Positions 26,402 through 35,928 of a DNA stretch of 64,000 nt are shown one piece after another; position 1 is the first letter of the stretch, and every line of letters starts with the position of its first letter. Source of the DNA: CAINVV01 sp037137375 (lineage in GTDB: Bacteria > Bacteroidota > Bacteroidia > Bacteroidales > Prolixibacteraceae); assembly GCA_037137375.1 (NCBI GenBank), contig JBAXKJ010000019.1, positions 1 to 64,000 of the forward strand. The letters are read 5' to 3'. Under the pieces are notes generated by a model. It had not been told where the DNA came from, did no database searches, and saw only the letters and a list, made by a program, of their open reading frames with translations. Made by a program: the position numbers and the translations under genes.

Positions 26402-26862
26402 AACAAAAGTACCTGATATTATTAATGCTGTTATTGCATATAGTTTTTATAAGTTGTAATAACCAGCCATCAGGCAGTGTCAGGCCTTCAACTTCAAACG
26501 ATCCAGTTAAAAAAAAGGGTTTAGGGAAGATTGAACTTACCAAAGAAATGCATAATTTCGGGGCGTTAAAGGAGGGTGAAATTGTGTCCTATTCATTTCA
26601 GTTTAAGAACAATGGCACAGCGCCTTTCCGTTTGTCAAGGGTTGAACCGGGCTGTGGGTGTCTTACCGTAAAATTCGACCCGGAAGAGATTGCACCACAG
26701 GCGACTTCGTTCATTGAGGTGATATTTCATAGTGATGGTGAATGGGGTAATCAGGTTAAGTCGGTGAGTATTGAGACTTCATATGGTGAGACAAAAACCA
26801 TTACTATCGGAGCATATGTTGAGAATAAGAACTTTAATATGGATTTAAATAATTTAAAATGA
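26398..26862 (+). CDS. DUF1573 lipoprotein
   Basis: A 154-residue protein with a lipoprotein signal peptide (lipobox FISC, Cys20) and one DUF1573 Ig-like domain (FKNNGTAPFRLSRVEPGCGCLTVKFDPEEIAPQ). The domain carries the CGC motif usual in this family. It is likely anchored in a membrane facing the periplasm. Function unknown. Start and stop both overlap neighbours by ATGA, showing translational coupling with nusB and yajC. Confidence 0.88.
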   Translation: MKQKYLILLMLLLHIVFISCNNQPSGSVRPSTSNDPVKKKGLGKIELTKEMHNFGALKEGEIVSYSFQFKNNGTAPFRLSRVEPGCGCLTVKFDPEEIAPQATSFIEVIFHSDGEWGNQVKSVSIETSYGETKTITIGAYVENKNFNMDLNNLK

Positions 26863-27176
26863 GCACATTGTTATTTATTATTGCCCAGGCACCACCACAA
26901 CAAAGTATGTTGGGTATGTTTTTACCACTGGTTTTAATCATCGTGGTATTTTACTTCTTCATGATTCGTCCCCAGATGAAGCGTCAAAAAGAGACTCAGA
27001 AATTCAGGGATGCGTTGCAAAGGGGAGATAAAGTAGTTACTTCCGGAGGTATCTATGGAAGAATTGATGAAATCAAGGATCAGATTATCTTTCTGGAAGT
27101 TGCACCAAACGTTAAGTTGAAAGTAGATAAAAGCGTGGTGCTCAAGGATATGTCGGATGCACCGGTAGCGAAATAA
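26859..27176 (+). CDS. yajC: Preprotein translocase subunit YajC
   Basis: A 105-residue protein with one membrane helix (about residues 17-38), then the family signature FFMIRPQMKRQKE and GDKVVTSGGIYGRI. It associates with SecDF at the Sec translocon in the inner membrane. It is followed by a hairpin terminator at 27178-27201, so the nusB transcript likely ends partly here. Confidence 0.95.
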   Translation: MSTLLFIIAQAPPQQSMLGMFLPLVLIIVVFYFFMIRPQMKRQKETQKFRDALQRGDKVVTSGGIYGRIDEIKDQIIFLEVAPNVKLKVDKSVVLKDMSDAPVAK

Positions 27177-27177
27177 C

Positions 27178-27201
27178 AAATGGCCGGAACTCCGGCCATT
27201 T
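27178..27201 (+). terminator. Terminator after yajC
   Basis: A GC-rich ten-base stem (27178-27187 with 27192-27201) with loop AACT, followed by TTGTTTT. It sits directly after the yajC stop and before ybbR. Confidence 0.8.
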
Positions 27202-27231
27202 TTGTTTTCGGAATATCATTCAGCTTACGTT

Positions 27232-28236
27232 ATGAGGCAGTCAAGGGTAAGAAAAGTGTTTTTATATGTAAAACGCAAAGTCAAAAACTTTAGCTACCAC
27301 AAGGCTTTTGTTTTTCTTGTCTGCCTGGCTTTGTCTTTTTTTCTCTGGTTACTGCTTAGTCTTGAGAAGCGTTATACCAGCAGGATCAGTGTTCCTGTCA
27401 GTTATGTCGAGTTTCCAAAAGATAAGCAGTTCTCAGGTTTACTGCCTCAGAAATTCGATCTGACAGTCGACGCGTATGGGTATACCCTGCTCAGCTACAA
27501 GCTTCGTCTGGCCTTTTCGCCAGTGGTCATCAATGTTAGTGAGCTTATTGATAATGCTTTTGACAGGGGAAGCAGAAATAAATATATTATTTATACAGTA
27601 AGTCACAAGGAGGAAATTGAGAAACAGATTAGCAGCGAGATCCGGATTTTGTCCATTAAACCTGATTCGCTGGTTTTTAATTTCAGCAAGATCGTTTCGA
27701 AGAAGATCAAGGTTAGGCCTGCCCTAAATCTTACGCTTGAAAATCAGTATTCACTTATGGAAGAGCCATTTACAAGCCCTGATTCTATCCTGGTAAGTGG
27801 ACAGAAAAATATTATGGATACCCTGAAATCAGTGTTTACAAATGTGAAGACACACACGAAATTGTCACATTCAGTTGAAGAGATGGTAGCACTGAAGGCA
27901 TTACCCGGGTTGAAGATGCAGGTCAGGGAAGTTAATCTAACGATCCCGGTTGAACAAAATACAGAAGTAAATTTTGATCTTCCGATTCAGATCGACAATA
28001 AACCGCGGGACCTGGTTCTTAAGACTTTCCCTGGTAAGGTTAGGGTATCTTGCAGGATTGGCCTTAGTAAGTATAAGAAGCTGGATTATAGCCGTTTTCG
28101 TGCTTATATCAATTTTGAAAAGATTTCACTGCAGGGACCCCGGCTGCCTGTTTCGTTAGAGAACCTGAAGGATGTCGCATTGTCTGTCAATTATACTCCT
28201 AAGGAAGTTGAATACATCATTGAACGTGAAAAATAG
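27232..28236 (+). CDS. YbbR-like domain protein
   Basis: A 334-residue protein with one N-terminal membrane helix (about residues 22-42 of the preferred start) and a large extracytoplasmic part built of YbbR-like beta repeats. A TTG at 27202 is in frame but lies inside the terminator, so the ATG at 27232 is chosen. The family's role is unclear; in Firmicutes CdaR, a YbbR protein, regulates c-di-AMP synthesis. No cyclase gene is nearby here. The coaE gene follows at once. Confidence 0.83.
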   Translation: MRQSRVRKVFLYVKRKVKNFSYHKAFVFLVCLALSFFLWLLLSLEKRYTSRISVPVSYVEFPKDKQFSGLLPQKFDLTVDAYGYTLLSYKLRLAFSPVVINVSELIDNAFDRGSRNKYIIYTVSHKEEIEKQISSEIRILSIKPDSLVFNFSKIVSKKIKVRPALNLTLENQYSLMEEPFTSPDSILVSGQKNIMDTLKSVFTNVKTHTKLSHSVEEMVALKALPGLKMQVREVNLTIPVEQNTEVNFDLPIQIDNKPRDLVLKTFPGKVRVSCRIGLSKYKKLDYSRFRAYINFEKISLQGPRLPVSLENLKDVALSVNYTPKEVEYIIEREK

Positions 28237-28242
28237 TTGGTT

Positions 28243-28830
28243 ATGTTGACTATTGGGATTACAGGTGGAATCGGAAGTGGCAAATCGACGGTTTGCAGGG
28301 TCTTCAGGGTTCTTGGAATACCTGTATTTCAAGCAGATAATGTAGCCAGACGACTTCAGGATGAGGATGCGAATATCAGAAGTAAATTGATAGCATATTT
28401 TGGACCGGATATCTACACGGAAAATAATCTGTTAAACAGAAAGAAACTGGCGGGCATTATTTTCAATAGTCCAGTGGATCTTGAGAGGGTCAATCATCTG
28501 ATCCATCCTGCCGTCCACAAAGAATTTGAAAATTGGAAAGCAAAAATGACTTGTTATCCATACGTTTTATATGAGGCGGCAATATTGTTTGAGACCGGTA
28601 GTGCATCCAGATTTGATTACACCATCCTGGTGGTAACGGATGAAAAAGAGAGATTACAACGGGTGATGAAAAGGGACAATTTGTCGTCGGAGGCTATTCT
28701 GCAACGGATGCGCAACCAGATGCAGGATTCTGAGAAAATAAAGCTGGCAAGTCATATTATTAAAAATAATGATAATCAATTGATTATACCTCAAATATTA
28801 GTATTGGATCAATTTTTTAAATCGAATTAG
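28243..28830 (+). CDS. coaE: Dephospho-CoA kinase
   Basis: A 195-residue P-loop kinase with GGIGSGKST near the N terminus, FQADNVARR, and the LIHPAV segment. It phosphorylates dephospho-CoA in the last step of coenzyme A synthesis. The ATG at 28243 gives the usual N terminus (MLTIGITGG); a TTG six bases upstream is less likely. It is six bases after the ybbR stop and three before the DnaJ-domain gene. Confidence 0.95.
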   Translation: MLTIGITGGIGSGKSTVCRVFRVLGIPVFQADNVARRLQDEDANIRSKLIAYFGPDIYTENNLLNRKKLAGIIFNSPVDLERVNHLIHPAVHKEFENWKAKMTCYPYVLYEAAILFETGSASRFDYTILVVTDEKERLQRVMKRDNLSSEAILQRMRNQMQDSEKIKLASHIIKNNDNQLIIPQILVLDQFFKSN

Positions 28831-28832
28831 TC

Positions 28833-29558
28833 ATGTTTGGAAAATGGGTTGGCAGTGGATTGGGATGGACCTTAGGTGGTCCAATAGGAGCCTTGGCAGG
28901 TTTTGTGTTAGGCAGTTTATTTGATCTCTCTGAAAAATCAAGTGTGTCGGGCAGACCTTTTCAGACTGGAAATCCCACCACCCCGAATGATTATATGTTC
29001 AGTCTGCTGGTGTTGGTTTCCGCAGTATTAAAGGCCGATGGCAAGATTTTGAGATCTGAGTTGGAGTATGTAAAGGTCTTTTTCAAGAACAATTTTGGAG
29101 TGGAAGGCGCACAGAATGCCTTGAAGGTCCTTCAGGATCTGACTAAACAAAATATTCCGGTTACGGATGTATGTCACCAGATTAAGAATTACATGGATTA
29201 TCCCGGCAGGTTACAGTTGATTCATTTTCTATTTGGGATCGCGGCCTCTGACGGAGAAATTCATCCGGAAGAATTGAAACTGATCAGGCATATTTCAATA
29301 AACCTGGGCATTTCTTCTGCCGATTATACCTCGATTGAGGCGATGATCATCCCAAAGACTGACTGGGCCTATGATGTGCTGGAGATTGCCTCAACTGCTA
29401 CGGATGAAGAAGTTAAGAAGGCATATAGGAAGATGGCGGTCAAGTACCATCCTGATAAGGTAAGTTACCTGGGGGAAGAGGTTCAACAGGCTGCCAGCGA
29501 AAAATTTAAGAAGGTAAATGAGGCATATCAGTTGATTTGTAAGGATCGTCACATTTAA
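28833..29558 (+). CDS. DjlA-like TerB/DnaJ-domain protein
   Basis: A 241-residue protein in three parts: a glycine-rich N-terminal segment resembling a membrane-inserting helix (GSGLGWTLGGPIGALAGFVLGSLF), a TerB-like helical domain (residues 55-165; KADGKILRSELEYVK, ASDGEIHPEELKLI) and a C-terminal J domain with HPD (YRKMAVKYHPDK). This is the layout of DjlA-type membrane co-chaperones that stimulate DnaK. Client proteins are unknown. Confidence 0.9.
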   Translation: MFGKWVGSGLGWTLGGPIGALAGFVLGSLFDLSEKSSVSGRPFQTGNPTTPNDYMFSLLVLVSAVLKADGKILRSELEYVKVFFKNNFGVEGAQNALKVLQDLTKQNIPVTDVCHQIKNYMDYPGRLQLIHFLFGIAASDGEIHPEELKLIRHISINLGISSADYTSIEAMIIPKTDWAYDVLEIASTATDEEVKKAYRKMAVKYHPDKVSYLGEEVQQAASEKFKKVNEAYQLICKDRHI

Positions 29559-29636
29559 TTTTTTAGATAAGTTCTCTTGTTTTATAAATATTTTAATGTA
29601 ACTTTAGTTGATATTTATTAACCTAATATTGATAAT

Positions 29637-30251
29637 ATGAAAAAGTTATTGATTACCTTATCGTTAATGGCAAGTGTTTTGGTGACATTTGGACAGACAT
29701 TTGACCTTGGAGTAAAAGCAAGTTATAACACAACAAAATTGAATTTGAGTTCTACTGCAGTAAAAAATGGTTTTACTAATGGAACGGGCGGTGCTTTTGG
29801 AGCATTTGCGAGGCTTGGGGGGAGTAAATTATATCTGCAACCGGAATTGTTATATAGTTCAATGACCACGTCCTATACCTATACTGTAAAAAATACTGCC
29901 GGCGTTGTTATTTCTACCCTTACCAATGACGTTAAACTTAAAACCTTCCAGATTCCAATTCTTTTAGGTTATAAACTTTTGGACTTAAAACTTGCTTCTA
30001 TTCGTGCTTTTACCGGCCCTGCAGCCTCCTTTGTTACCAACAAGGGGATTCAGGATCTTACTACCCAGATAAAAGATAATTTCACTTCCAACTCAATGGC
30101 TTGGGCATGGCAAGTTGGTGCAGGTGTAGATGTGCTGATGTTTACCTTCGATTTACGCTATGATCTGGGACTTTCTGAATTGAAGACCGTTACTGCAGAC
30201 ACTTTCAAAGGCAGGACTTTTACAGTCTCTCTTGGATTTAAATTCTTCTAA
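29637..30251 (+). CDS. Outer-membrane beta-barrel protein (PorT-like)
   Basis: A 204-residue protein with a signal peptide (cleavage after TFGQ, residue 20) and repeated amphipathic strands up to the C-terminal FKFF. This is the small eight-stranded barrel type that is abundant in Bacteroidota (PorT/OmpA-barrel-like). Its role is unknown. A strong terminator follows. Confidence 0.82.
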   Translation: MKKLLITLSLMASVLVTFGQTFDLGVKASYNTTKLNLSSTAVKNGFTNGTGGAFGAFARLGGSKLYLQPELLYSSMTTSYTYTVKNTAGVVISTLTNDVKLKTFQIPILLGYKLLDLKLASIRAFTGPAASFVTNKGIQDLTTQIKDNFTSNSMAWAWQVGAGVDVLMFTFDLRYDLGLSELKTVTADTFKGRTFTVSLGFKFF

Positions 30252-30257
30252 AAGAAT

Positions 30258-30307
30258 AATTTACAACAAAAAAGCCGCTTGAAAGAGCGGCTTTTTTGTT
30301 GTAAATT
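30258..30307. terminator. Strong bidirectional terminator
   Basis: A perfect 22-base stem (30258-30279 with 30286-30307) with loop TGAAAG. The stem contains AAAAAAGCCGCT and its complement, so each strand gives a GC-rich hairpin followed by a T-run. It lies between the convergent barrel-protein and fabG genes. Confidence 0.93.
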
Positions 30308-30318
30308 AAGTCGATGGC

Positions 30319-31065
30319 CTATGTGTTCATTGCACCACATACGCTGATAACCTGTCCGGAAACATAAGATGAAAGATCAGACGCAAGAAATAATGCAACT
30401 TTTGCCACTTCTTCCGGTAATCCTCCCCTTTTCATTGGGATCGATGCCTCCCATTGCTTGCGGGCATCTTCAGGAATTTTCGCGGTCATTTCAGTTATAA
30501 TAAATCCGGGTGCAATTGCATTTGAACGAATACCTCTGGATCCCAGCTCCTTTGCGATAGATTTTGTGAATCCAATGATGCCGGCTTTCGAAGCAGAATA
30601 GTTTGACTGTCCGGCATTACCACTTACACCAACCACCGAACTCATATTGATAATTGAACCGCCTTTTTGCTTGAGCATAGTCATCTGCGCGGCTTTCGTA
30701 AAGTTGAATACAGATTTAAGATTGACGTTGATAACGGCATCCCATTGTTCCTGCGACATCCTCATTAACAAAGTATCTTTGGTAATTCCTGCATTATTGA
30801 CCAGGATATCGATTCCGCCAAAATCTTTAACAATCTGATCAACTACCTGAATCGTATCGTCATATTTTGAAGCATCTGAGGCATACGCTTTCGCCTTAAC
30901 ACCCAGCGCCAAAAGCTCATTTTCGGTCTCTTTAGCAATGTCGTCGTAGAATAAATCTGTAAAAGCAACATTACATCCCTCCCGGGCAAACAAAACAGCG
31001 ATGGATTTTCCAATTCCGCGACTACCTCCTGTGACAATTGCCGTCTTTCCAGTTAATAATTTCAT
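30319..31065 (-). CDS. fabG: 3-oxoacyl-[acyl-carrier-protein] reductase
   Basis: A 248-residue classical SDR with TGGSRGIG (residues 11-18), NNAG, the Ser of MSSVVG and the YSASK catalytic pair. The C-terminal YVSGQVISVCGAMNT pattern is typical of FabG. It reduces 3-oxoacyl-ACP with NADPH in fatty acid elongation. It is not clustered with other fab genes, so another SDR role cannot be excluded. Confidence 0.88.
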   Translation of the reverse strand: MKLLTGKTAIVTGGSRGIGKSIAVLFAREGCNVAFTDLFYDDIAKETENELLALGVKAKAYASDASKYDDTIQVVDQIVKDFGGIDILVNNAGITKDTLLMRMSQEQWDAVINVNLKSVFNFTKAAQMTMLKQKGGSIINMSSVVGVSGNAGQSNYSASKAGIIGFTKSIAKELGSRGIRSNAIAPGFIITEMTAKIPEDARKQWEASIPMKRGGLPEEVAKVALFLASDLSSYVSGQVISVCGAMNT

Positions 31066-31149
31066 ATCAAATCAAATTAATCAATAAATAAAATTCCAGT
31101 TATTAATATGGGGGTGATGGTAAAATTTCGGCAATAATAGTCAATAAAG

Positions 31150-32187
31150 TTAATTATTGGCCAGGTGTGCTTTCAATAAACGCAGATAATCCTCTGCTGC
31201 TATTGAATATTTTGTATGGAAAGACTTTTGTACCCATTCGATTGCCCCGGCTAGATCTCCATTCATTTCGGATGCAAGTGCAAGATTGTATTCTATCATG
31301 CTTCTTATCGTGGGCGAAGAAACTTTATCGTATTTCATCCATATTTTCTCTGCTTCCTTCCAGTCATTTTTCTGGAGAAACGCAATTGCCTTATCAATTT
31401 CCGGATTGTTCGTTATAAAATATCTGCGTTCTTCCGAACGCCAATCAGGGGTGATATATTCCGAAAAATTTTTGGCATTTTCGACTGCGCCTTCCATGAG
31501 AGCCTCTTTCAGAGTCGGGAGCTGTTCGTATGTTTCCTGTAGGGAGAGACCGTTACGTGCCCAAAAAATGGTGTCATTCACCTCGAATTTAGCAATCAGA
31601 AGTTTTTCTTTCGGTTGATATAACTTCCAGTTGGAATGAAAAGCGACTTGAACATATGCCTCAAATTCTTTGAGATTAATGCCATTATAGCCATTACCAT
31701 ATCCGACTTTGTAGGAAGTCTTAATTTTTTCCGAAAAATTCTCAAGGGAAAGGAGGGCATCCGTTTTGAATTCTGAGCATATTTGTTTCACCTGAGATAG
31801 TGTCAAGGACGGTGAACTATCCTCATAAGATGCATTAAAATTTGGAATATTGCGTTTTAAAGGCACCACAGCATCAAATCGCCCCGATTCGTACATCAAA
31901 TTGGCCATTGCTTTTATGGTGGTATCTGTTGCCGCACTATCAAGAAAGGTTTGGTCGAGATGAAGTTTCTTTTTGATAAACAGCACTTCAAGTGAATCCG
32001 GATTATAATCACTGAATCCGCTTGTCATACTCCGGTTCATGAGAACAATACTTTGAATATCAGTTGGAATAGATCTTTTGGCAGGTACTTGCACCTGAAC
32101 AGAGATCTTTCCTGTTGAAACGCATGATCCAAGTAAAACAATCACTGCGAAACAGACCCAGATAAAACGATTAAAAAATAATCTCAT
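31150..32187 (-). CDS. Lipoprotein, probably DUF6340 family
   Basis: A 345-residue protein with a lipoprotein signal (LLGSC, Cys near residue 21). A long alpha-beta body is followed by helical repeats near the C terminus that look like TPR (KAIAFLQKNDWKEAEKIWMKYD; LALASEMNGDLAGAIEWVQKSF). An in-frame ATG at 32289 lacks a signal peptide at its start, so the ATG at 32187 is chosen. I place it in DUF6340 from memory of the pattern. Function unknown. Confidence 0.7.
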   Translation of the reverse strand: MRLFFNRFIWVCFAVIVLLGSCVSTGKISVQVQVPAKRSIPTDIQSIVLMNRSMTSGFSDYNPDSLEVLFIKKKLHLDQTFLDSAATDTTIKAMANLMYESGRFDAVVPLKRNIPNFNASYEDSSPSLTLSQVKQICSEFKTDALLSLENFSEKIKTSYKVGYGNGYNGINLKEFEAYVQVAFHSNWKLYQPKEKLLIAKFEVNDTIFWARNGLSLQETYEQLPTLKEALMEGAVENAKNFSEYITPDWRSEERRYFITNNPEIDKAIAFLQKNDWKEAEKIWMKYDKVSSPTIRSMIEYNLALASEMNGDLAGAIEWVQKSFHTKYSIAAEDYLRLLKAHLANN

Positions 32188-32331
32188 AAGAAACCGCAAA
32201 TATTTTAAGGACACTTTCCTTTTTACAAATAAACTAATTATTCGTTGATCCTGTTCGCCAAAAAATATTAAAAAACATGAAGAGATCATTATATTTGCCC
32301 CTCAATTCATTTCTCGATTAATATTTTTCTA

Positions 32332-34095
32332 ATGAAAATCATTGCAAAAGGACTTGTAGTTCTCTCGTTGGCCTTATCGGCATGTGCCATTCAATATCAG
32401 CCCAAAATCACTGGAAAAGAAATTTATACGACCATTTCGAAACTTGCTTCTCCAGAATTTCAGGGAAGAAAGCCAGGTCTGCCGGGCGACTCGCTTGCGG
32501 CAAGATATATTCTAGAGAAATTCAGGAAATCCGGGATCAAATTATTATATAATAAAGGATATCAGCCTGTTAAATTAATTACCGGATTTAAGTTTGGTTC
32601 CGAAAATCATCTTTCCTCGGCTCAGCAATCCTTCCGGCTAAGTGATGATTTTGAGCCACTTTTCTTCTCTGCCAATAAGTCTTTTTCTGGTAGTCTTGCA
32701 GTGGCCGGATATGGACTGACTGTTTCCACTGATAGCCTGAAATGGGATGAATATCTAGATATTAAGGCAGATAACCATTGGGTAATGATCTTTGATGGAA
32801 TACCCGCTCATTTGCAGCAAAGCAGGGATGCCAAAAGGTTTGGTGATTTGCGGACGAAGGTATTGAATGCCATCGATCATCATGCCGGTGGAATCTTGAT
32901 TGTGACAGCCGATTTTACAACTAAAGGTGCTGCGAAGACGGTCATGTTTGATAAAAACAGTGTCCCGTATTCCGTGCCCATCTTGAAAATTTCGCAAAAA
33001 ACAGCGGATCAGATTTTAAATAAACAATTAACATACAGTGAGATAGATAATAAAATTAAGGCTGATCAAAGACCCTATTCAAGATTATTGAATATCGAGG
33101 TAAAAGGTGAAGCTTCAGTACTACCGAAAATCACTATTACTCAGAACATTGTAGGTTACCTTCCCGGTAGTGATTCCAGACTTTCTGAGGAAATCGTCGT
33201 TGTCGGCGCTCATTACGATCATCTTGGATTTGGAGGTCAGGGATCAGGTTCCAGAATGCCCGATACAGTTGCTGTGCATCCGGGTGCGGACGATAATGCC
33301 AGCGGGGTTGCAGCAGTCATTGAACTGGCACAAAAATTTTCTCATGAAAAGAATAATAAGCGACCGATCCTGTTCGTTGCCTTTACTGCCGAGGAATTTG
33401 GATTGATCGGTTCAAAAGCGCTCGTGGATGAACCCCCTTTCAGCCTGAAGAAGGCGGATGCGATGTTTAATTTTGATATGGTCGGCAGACTCGATTCAGC
33501 GAAAGAACTAACCGTTGGTGGAGTCGGTACTGCATTGGAAACCAAAGCTTTGGTGGATAGTCTTATTAAAGGATTCAGTGTCAAAATATCCAAAGAAGGT
33601 TATGGTCCATCGGATCATGCTTCCTTCTACGGTATCGACATCCCTGTCATCTATTTTACCTCTGGTGTTCATGATCAGTATCATACGCCAAGGGATACCT
33701 ACGACAGAATTAATATCGCCGGAGAAACAATGATTGTCGAGAATGCCTATTCACTAATAAAAGAAGTCGCCAATCGCAGCAAGAAACTTACTTACCAGGA
33801 AAGCGGACCAAAGGTTGGGAACTCTTCCAGAACAGATTTAAAGGTCACCCTGGGTATTATTCCAGATTTCGCAGGGTCAGAAAAGGAGGGAATGCGAATT
33901 GATGGAGTGACTCCCGGAAAACCAGCATCAAAAGCCGGTTTACTCAAGGGAGACATAATCATCGCGATCGATGGTAAAAAAGTCGGCAGCATTTACGACT
34001 ATATGGCCAGAATGAAAGCCTATTCACCCGGACAAATAATCTCTGTAGATATCATGAGAGGTGATACAAAGAAGGTATTCCTTGTAACGCTCTGA
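32332..34095 (+). CDS. M28-family zinc aminopeptidase lipoprotein with PDZ domain
   Basis: A 587-residue protein with a lipoprotein signal (LSAC, Cys18). An inserted PA-like domain covers about residues 90-250. The M28 metal ligands are visible in GAHYDHLGF, PGADDNASG, AFTAEEFGLIGS, FDMVGRL and SDHASFYGIDIPVIYF. A PDZ domain (IPDFAGSEKEGMRIDGV...GLLKGDIIIAIDGKKV) closes the protein. It likely trims peptides outside the inner membrane. TATATTTG at 32290-32297 is a candidate -7 element. Confidence 0.92.
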   Translation: MKIIAKGLVVLSLALSACAIQYQPKITGKEIYTTISKLASPEFQGRKPGLPGDSLAARYILEKFRKSGIKLLYNKGYQPVKLITGFKFGSENHLSSAQQSFRLSDDFEPLFFSANKSFSGSLAVAGYGLTVSTDSLKWDEYLDIKADNHWVMIFDGIPAHLQQSRDAKRFGDLRTKVLNAIDHHAGGILIVTADFTTKGAAKTVMFDKNSVPYSVPILKISQKTADQILNKQLTYSEIDNKIKADQRPYSRLLNIEVKGEASVLPKITITQNIVGYLPGSDSRLSEEIVVVGAHYDHLGFGGQGSGSRMPDTVAVHPGADDNASGVAAVIELAQKFSHEKNNKRPILFVAFTAEEFGLIGSKALVDEPPFSLKKADAMFNFDMVGRLDSAKELTVGGVGTALETKALVDSLIKGFSVKISKEGYGPSDHASFYGIDIPVIYFTSGVHDQYHTPRDTYDRINIAGETMIVENAYSLIKEVANRSKKLTYQESGPKVGNSSRTDLKVTLGIIPDFAGSEKEGMRIDGVTPGKPASKAGLLKGDIIIAIDGKKVGSIYDYMARMKAYSPGQIISVDIMRGDTKKVFLVTL

Positions 34096-34103
34096 AATAC
34101 TGG

Positions 34104-35558
34104 TTATTTAAGTTTTGATAAAAGGACTGTCAAAAAGTTCCAGAATTTTTCGACTGAGGCTATTTCGATTTTCTCATCAGGAGAATGAACTCCCTTTAGA
34201 GTGGGACCAAAAGAGATCATATCCAATCCTGGAAACTTTTCTGAAAAGAGACCACATTCCAATCCGGCGTGGATCGATCTGACAATAGGTTTAACCCCAA
34301 AAAGATCTTCATAACAGTCCCGGGAAACCTTCATGATGTGCGAAGAGGGGTTTGGCGTCCATCCGCAGTACCCTTCGCCACGAGTCACATTCGCGCCAAG
34401 TAATTGAAAAACAGCATCAACCATTTGATAAACATCTTGTTTACCAGTTTCAAGATCGCTTCGTTGACTGGTTACAATTTCCACGACAGATCCGGGCAAA
34501 AACTTGACGCTGGCAAGGTTAGTTGAACTCTCAACCATTCCAGGCATCCGAAAACTCATCCCGTGAACGCCATGCGGTATGGCATAAAGAGCATTTAACA
34601 ATTTTTCCTGACTAACAGGATCCATCACTTCCTGGGGCATTTCAATGCTTTCGAGGGATATCTTGAATCTGGGCTCTCTGTTTAATAATTCATTTTCCAT
34701 ATCTGCCCTGTAATGATTCAGTTCAATCGTCAGATGTTCCTTTATATCACCTGGAACAACAACAATTACTGAGGCTTCACGAGGAATAGCATTGCGAAGA
34801 TTGCCTCCCTGAAGATTGGCAACACGGCATTCGCACTGCTTAACTAATTGATATAGAAATCTATTCAGGATTTTTATGGAGTTACCCCTACCCTTCTCTA
34901 TATCATCGCCTGAGTGACCTCCGAGCAGTCCGGAAACAGTGATTTTAAAGGCTGTTCCATTTGCTGGGGCCGGTTCCGGGATAAAATTAAAGGTCGCCCG
35001 CGTATCGATTCCACCGGCACAACCTATAAAAAGTTCCCCTTCATCTTCTGAATCAAGGTTGATGAGCGTCTTCCCTTCCAGAAATCCTTGTTGAATGGCC
35101 TGGGCACCTGCCAAACCCGTTTCTTCGTCAACCGTAAAAAGAGCCTCAATTGGTGGATGAACCAGATCATCACTTGCCAGGACTGCCAGAGTAGCAGCCA
35201 TTCCGATACCACAGTCTGCCCCTAAAGTTGTATTTTGTGCCCGGACCCATCCATTATCAAGTATAGGAACGATGGGATCTTCCATGAAATCGTGTATTAT
35301 TCCTTCATTTTTCTCACAAACCATGTCCATATGAGACTGTAGGATAACGATTTCACTCTTCTCAAGACCTTTTGAGCCAGGTTTCTTAATAAGGACATTA
35401 CCTGCCTCATCTTTGTGCACTTCCAAATTATGACTGGATGCAAAGCCAAGGAGGAAATTTATCACTTTCTCCTCGTGTTTGGAGGGTCGTGGAACCTTGC
35501 ATATTTCATTGAAATAATGCCAGATTAAATTAGGTTTTAGATCTTTTAAATTGTTCAT
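34104..35558 (-). CDS. pepD: Beta-Ala-His/Xaa-His dipeptidase (aminoacyl-histidine dipeptidase)
   Basis: A 484-residue M20 metallopeptidase. The metal ligands are in LQSHMDMV, TTLGADCGIG and TVDEETGLAGA, with late residues in HAGLECG. The central lid domain has GLLGGHSGDDI. It hydrolyses dipeptides, including Xaa-His, in the cytoplasm. It converges on the M28 peptidase gene with eight bases between stops. Confidence 0.93.
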   Translation of the reverse strand: MNNLKDLKPNLIWHYFNEICKVPRPSKHEEKVINFLLGFASSHNLEVHKDEAGNVLIKKPGSKGLEKSEIVILQSHMDMVCEKNEGIIHDFMEDPIVPILDNGWVRAQNTTLGADCGIGMAATLAVLASDDLVHPPIEALFTVDEETGLAGAQAIQQGFLEGKTLINLDSEDEGELFIGCAGGIDTRATFNFIPEPAPANGTAFKITVSGLLGGHSGDDIEKGRGNSIKILNRFLYQLVKQCECRVANLQGGNLRNAIPREASVIVVVPGDIKEHLTIELNHYRADMENELLNREPRFKISLESIEMPQEVMDPVSQEKLLNALYAIPHGVHGMSFRMPGMVESSTNLASVKFLPGSVVEIVTSQRSDLETGKQDVYQMVDAVFQLLGANVTRGEGYCGWTPNPSSHIMKVSRDCYEDLFGVKPIVRSIHAGLECGLFSEKFPGLDMISFGPTLKGVHSPDEKIEIASVEKFWNFLTVLLSKLK

Positions 35559-35665
35559 ATATAAATTTATAATTAGGTTATATAAAGTAATAGATTAAGT
35601 ATATTTATCTAATTCTGTCAGTTATCTGATGGTGTTGATAAAGTGTTTCAAAAGTAATGGATCTT

Positions 35666-35699
35666 TTTGTACTACATGATAATCTTTTATGTAAGTTTG
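35666..35699 (+). promoter_or_regulatory. Promoter of the riboswitch transcript
   Basis: TTTG at 35666-35669 and TAAGTTTG at 35692-35699, 22 bases apart. The spacing is a little long. The predicted start near 35705 would place the aptamer at the very 5' end of the transcript. The stretch 35559-35665 is AT-rich and holds nothing else that I can see. Confidence 0.55.
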
Positions 35700-35885
35700 T
35701 GTTGAATTGGTGCCACGCGGCTTAATTGGGAATCCGGTGTGAATCCGGTACAGTTCCCGCTGCTGTAAACCCGATCCTGTAATGGGATAGTATGTTTTTG
35801 GTCATTAATCCACTGTTTGTTCTCCAACAAACGGGAAGGAGGTCAGAAATCGGGACAAGTCAGAAGACCAGCCATTCAGAATTAA
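35700..35885 (+). promoter_or_regulatory. Cobalamin riboswitch
   Basis: The conserved elements are seen in order: TTGGTGCCACGCGGCTTAAT, GGGAATCCGGTGTGAATCCGG, the paired GTTCCCGCTGCTGTAA, then a variable arm, GGGAAGGAGGT and the B12-box region AGTCAGAAGACCAGCC (35858-35873). This aptamer binds adenosyl- or hydroxo/methyl-cobalamin and lowers expression of the genes downstream when the vitamin is plentiful. It precedes the surface lipoprotein gene at 36044 and the receptor gene. Confidence 0.95.
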
Positions 35886-35906
35886 AGCTTTCGGGATAAA
35901 GGCGTG

Positions 35907-35928
35907 CAGAATGTTGTAAAACATTCTG
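35907..35928 (+). promoter_or_regulatory. Hairpin after the riboswitch, possible expression platform
   Basis: A perfect nine-base stem (35907-35915 with 35920-35928) with loop GTAA, lying 34 bases past the B12 box. It may be the switching element, but no clear T-run follows and it is about 115 bases before the ATG. Confidence 0.4.
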
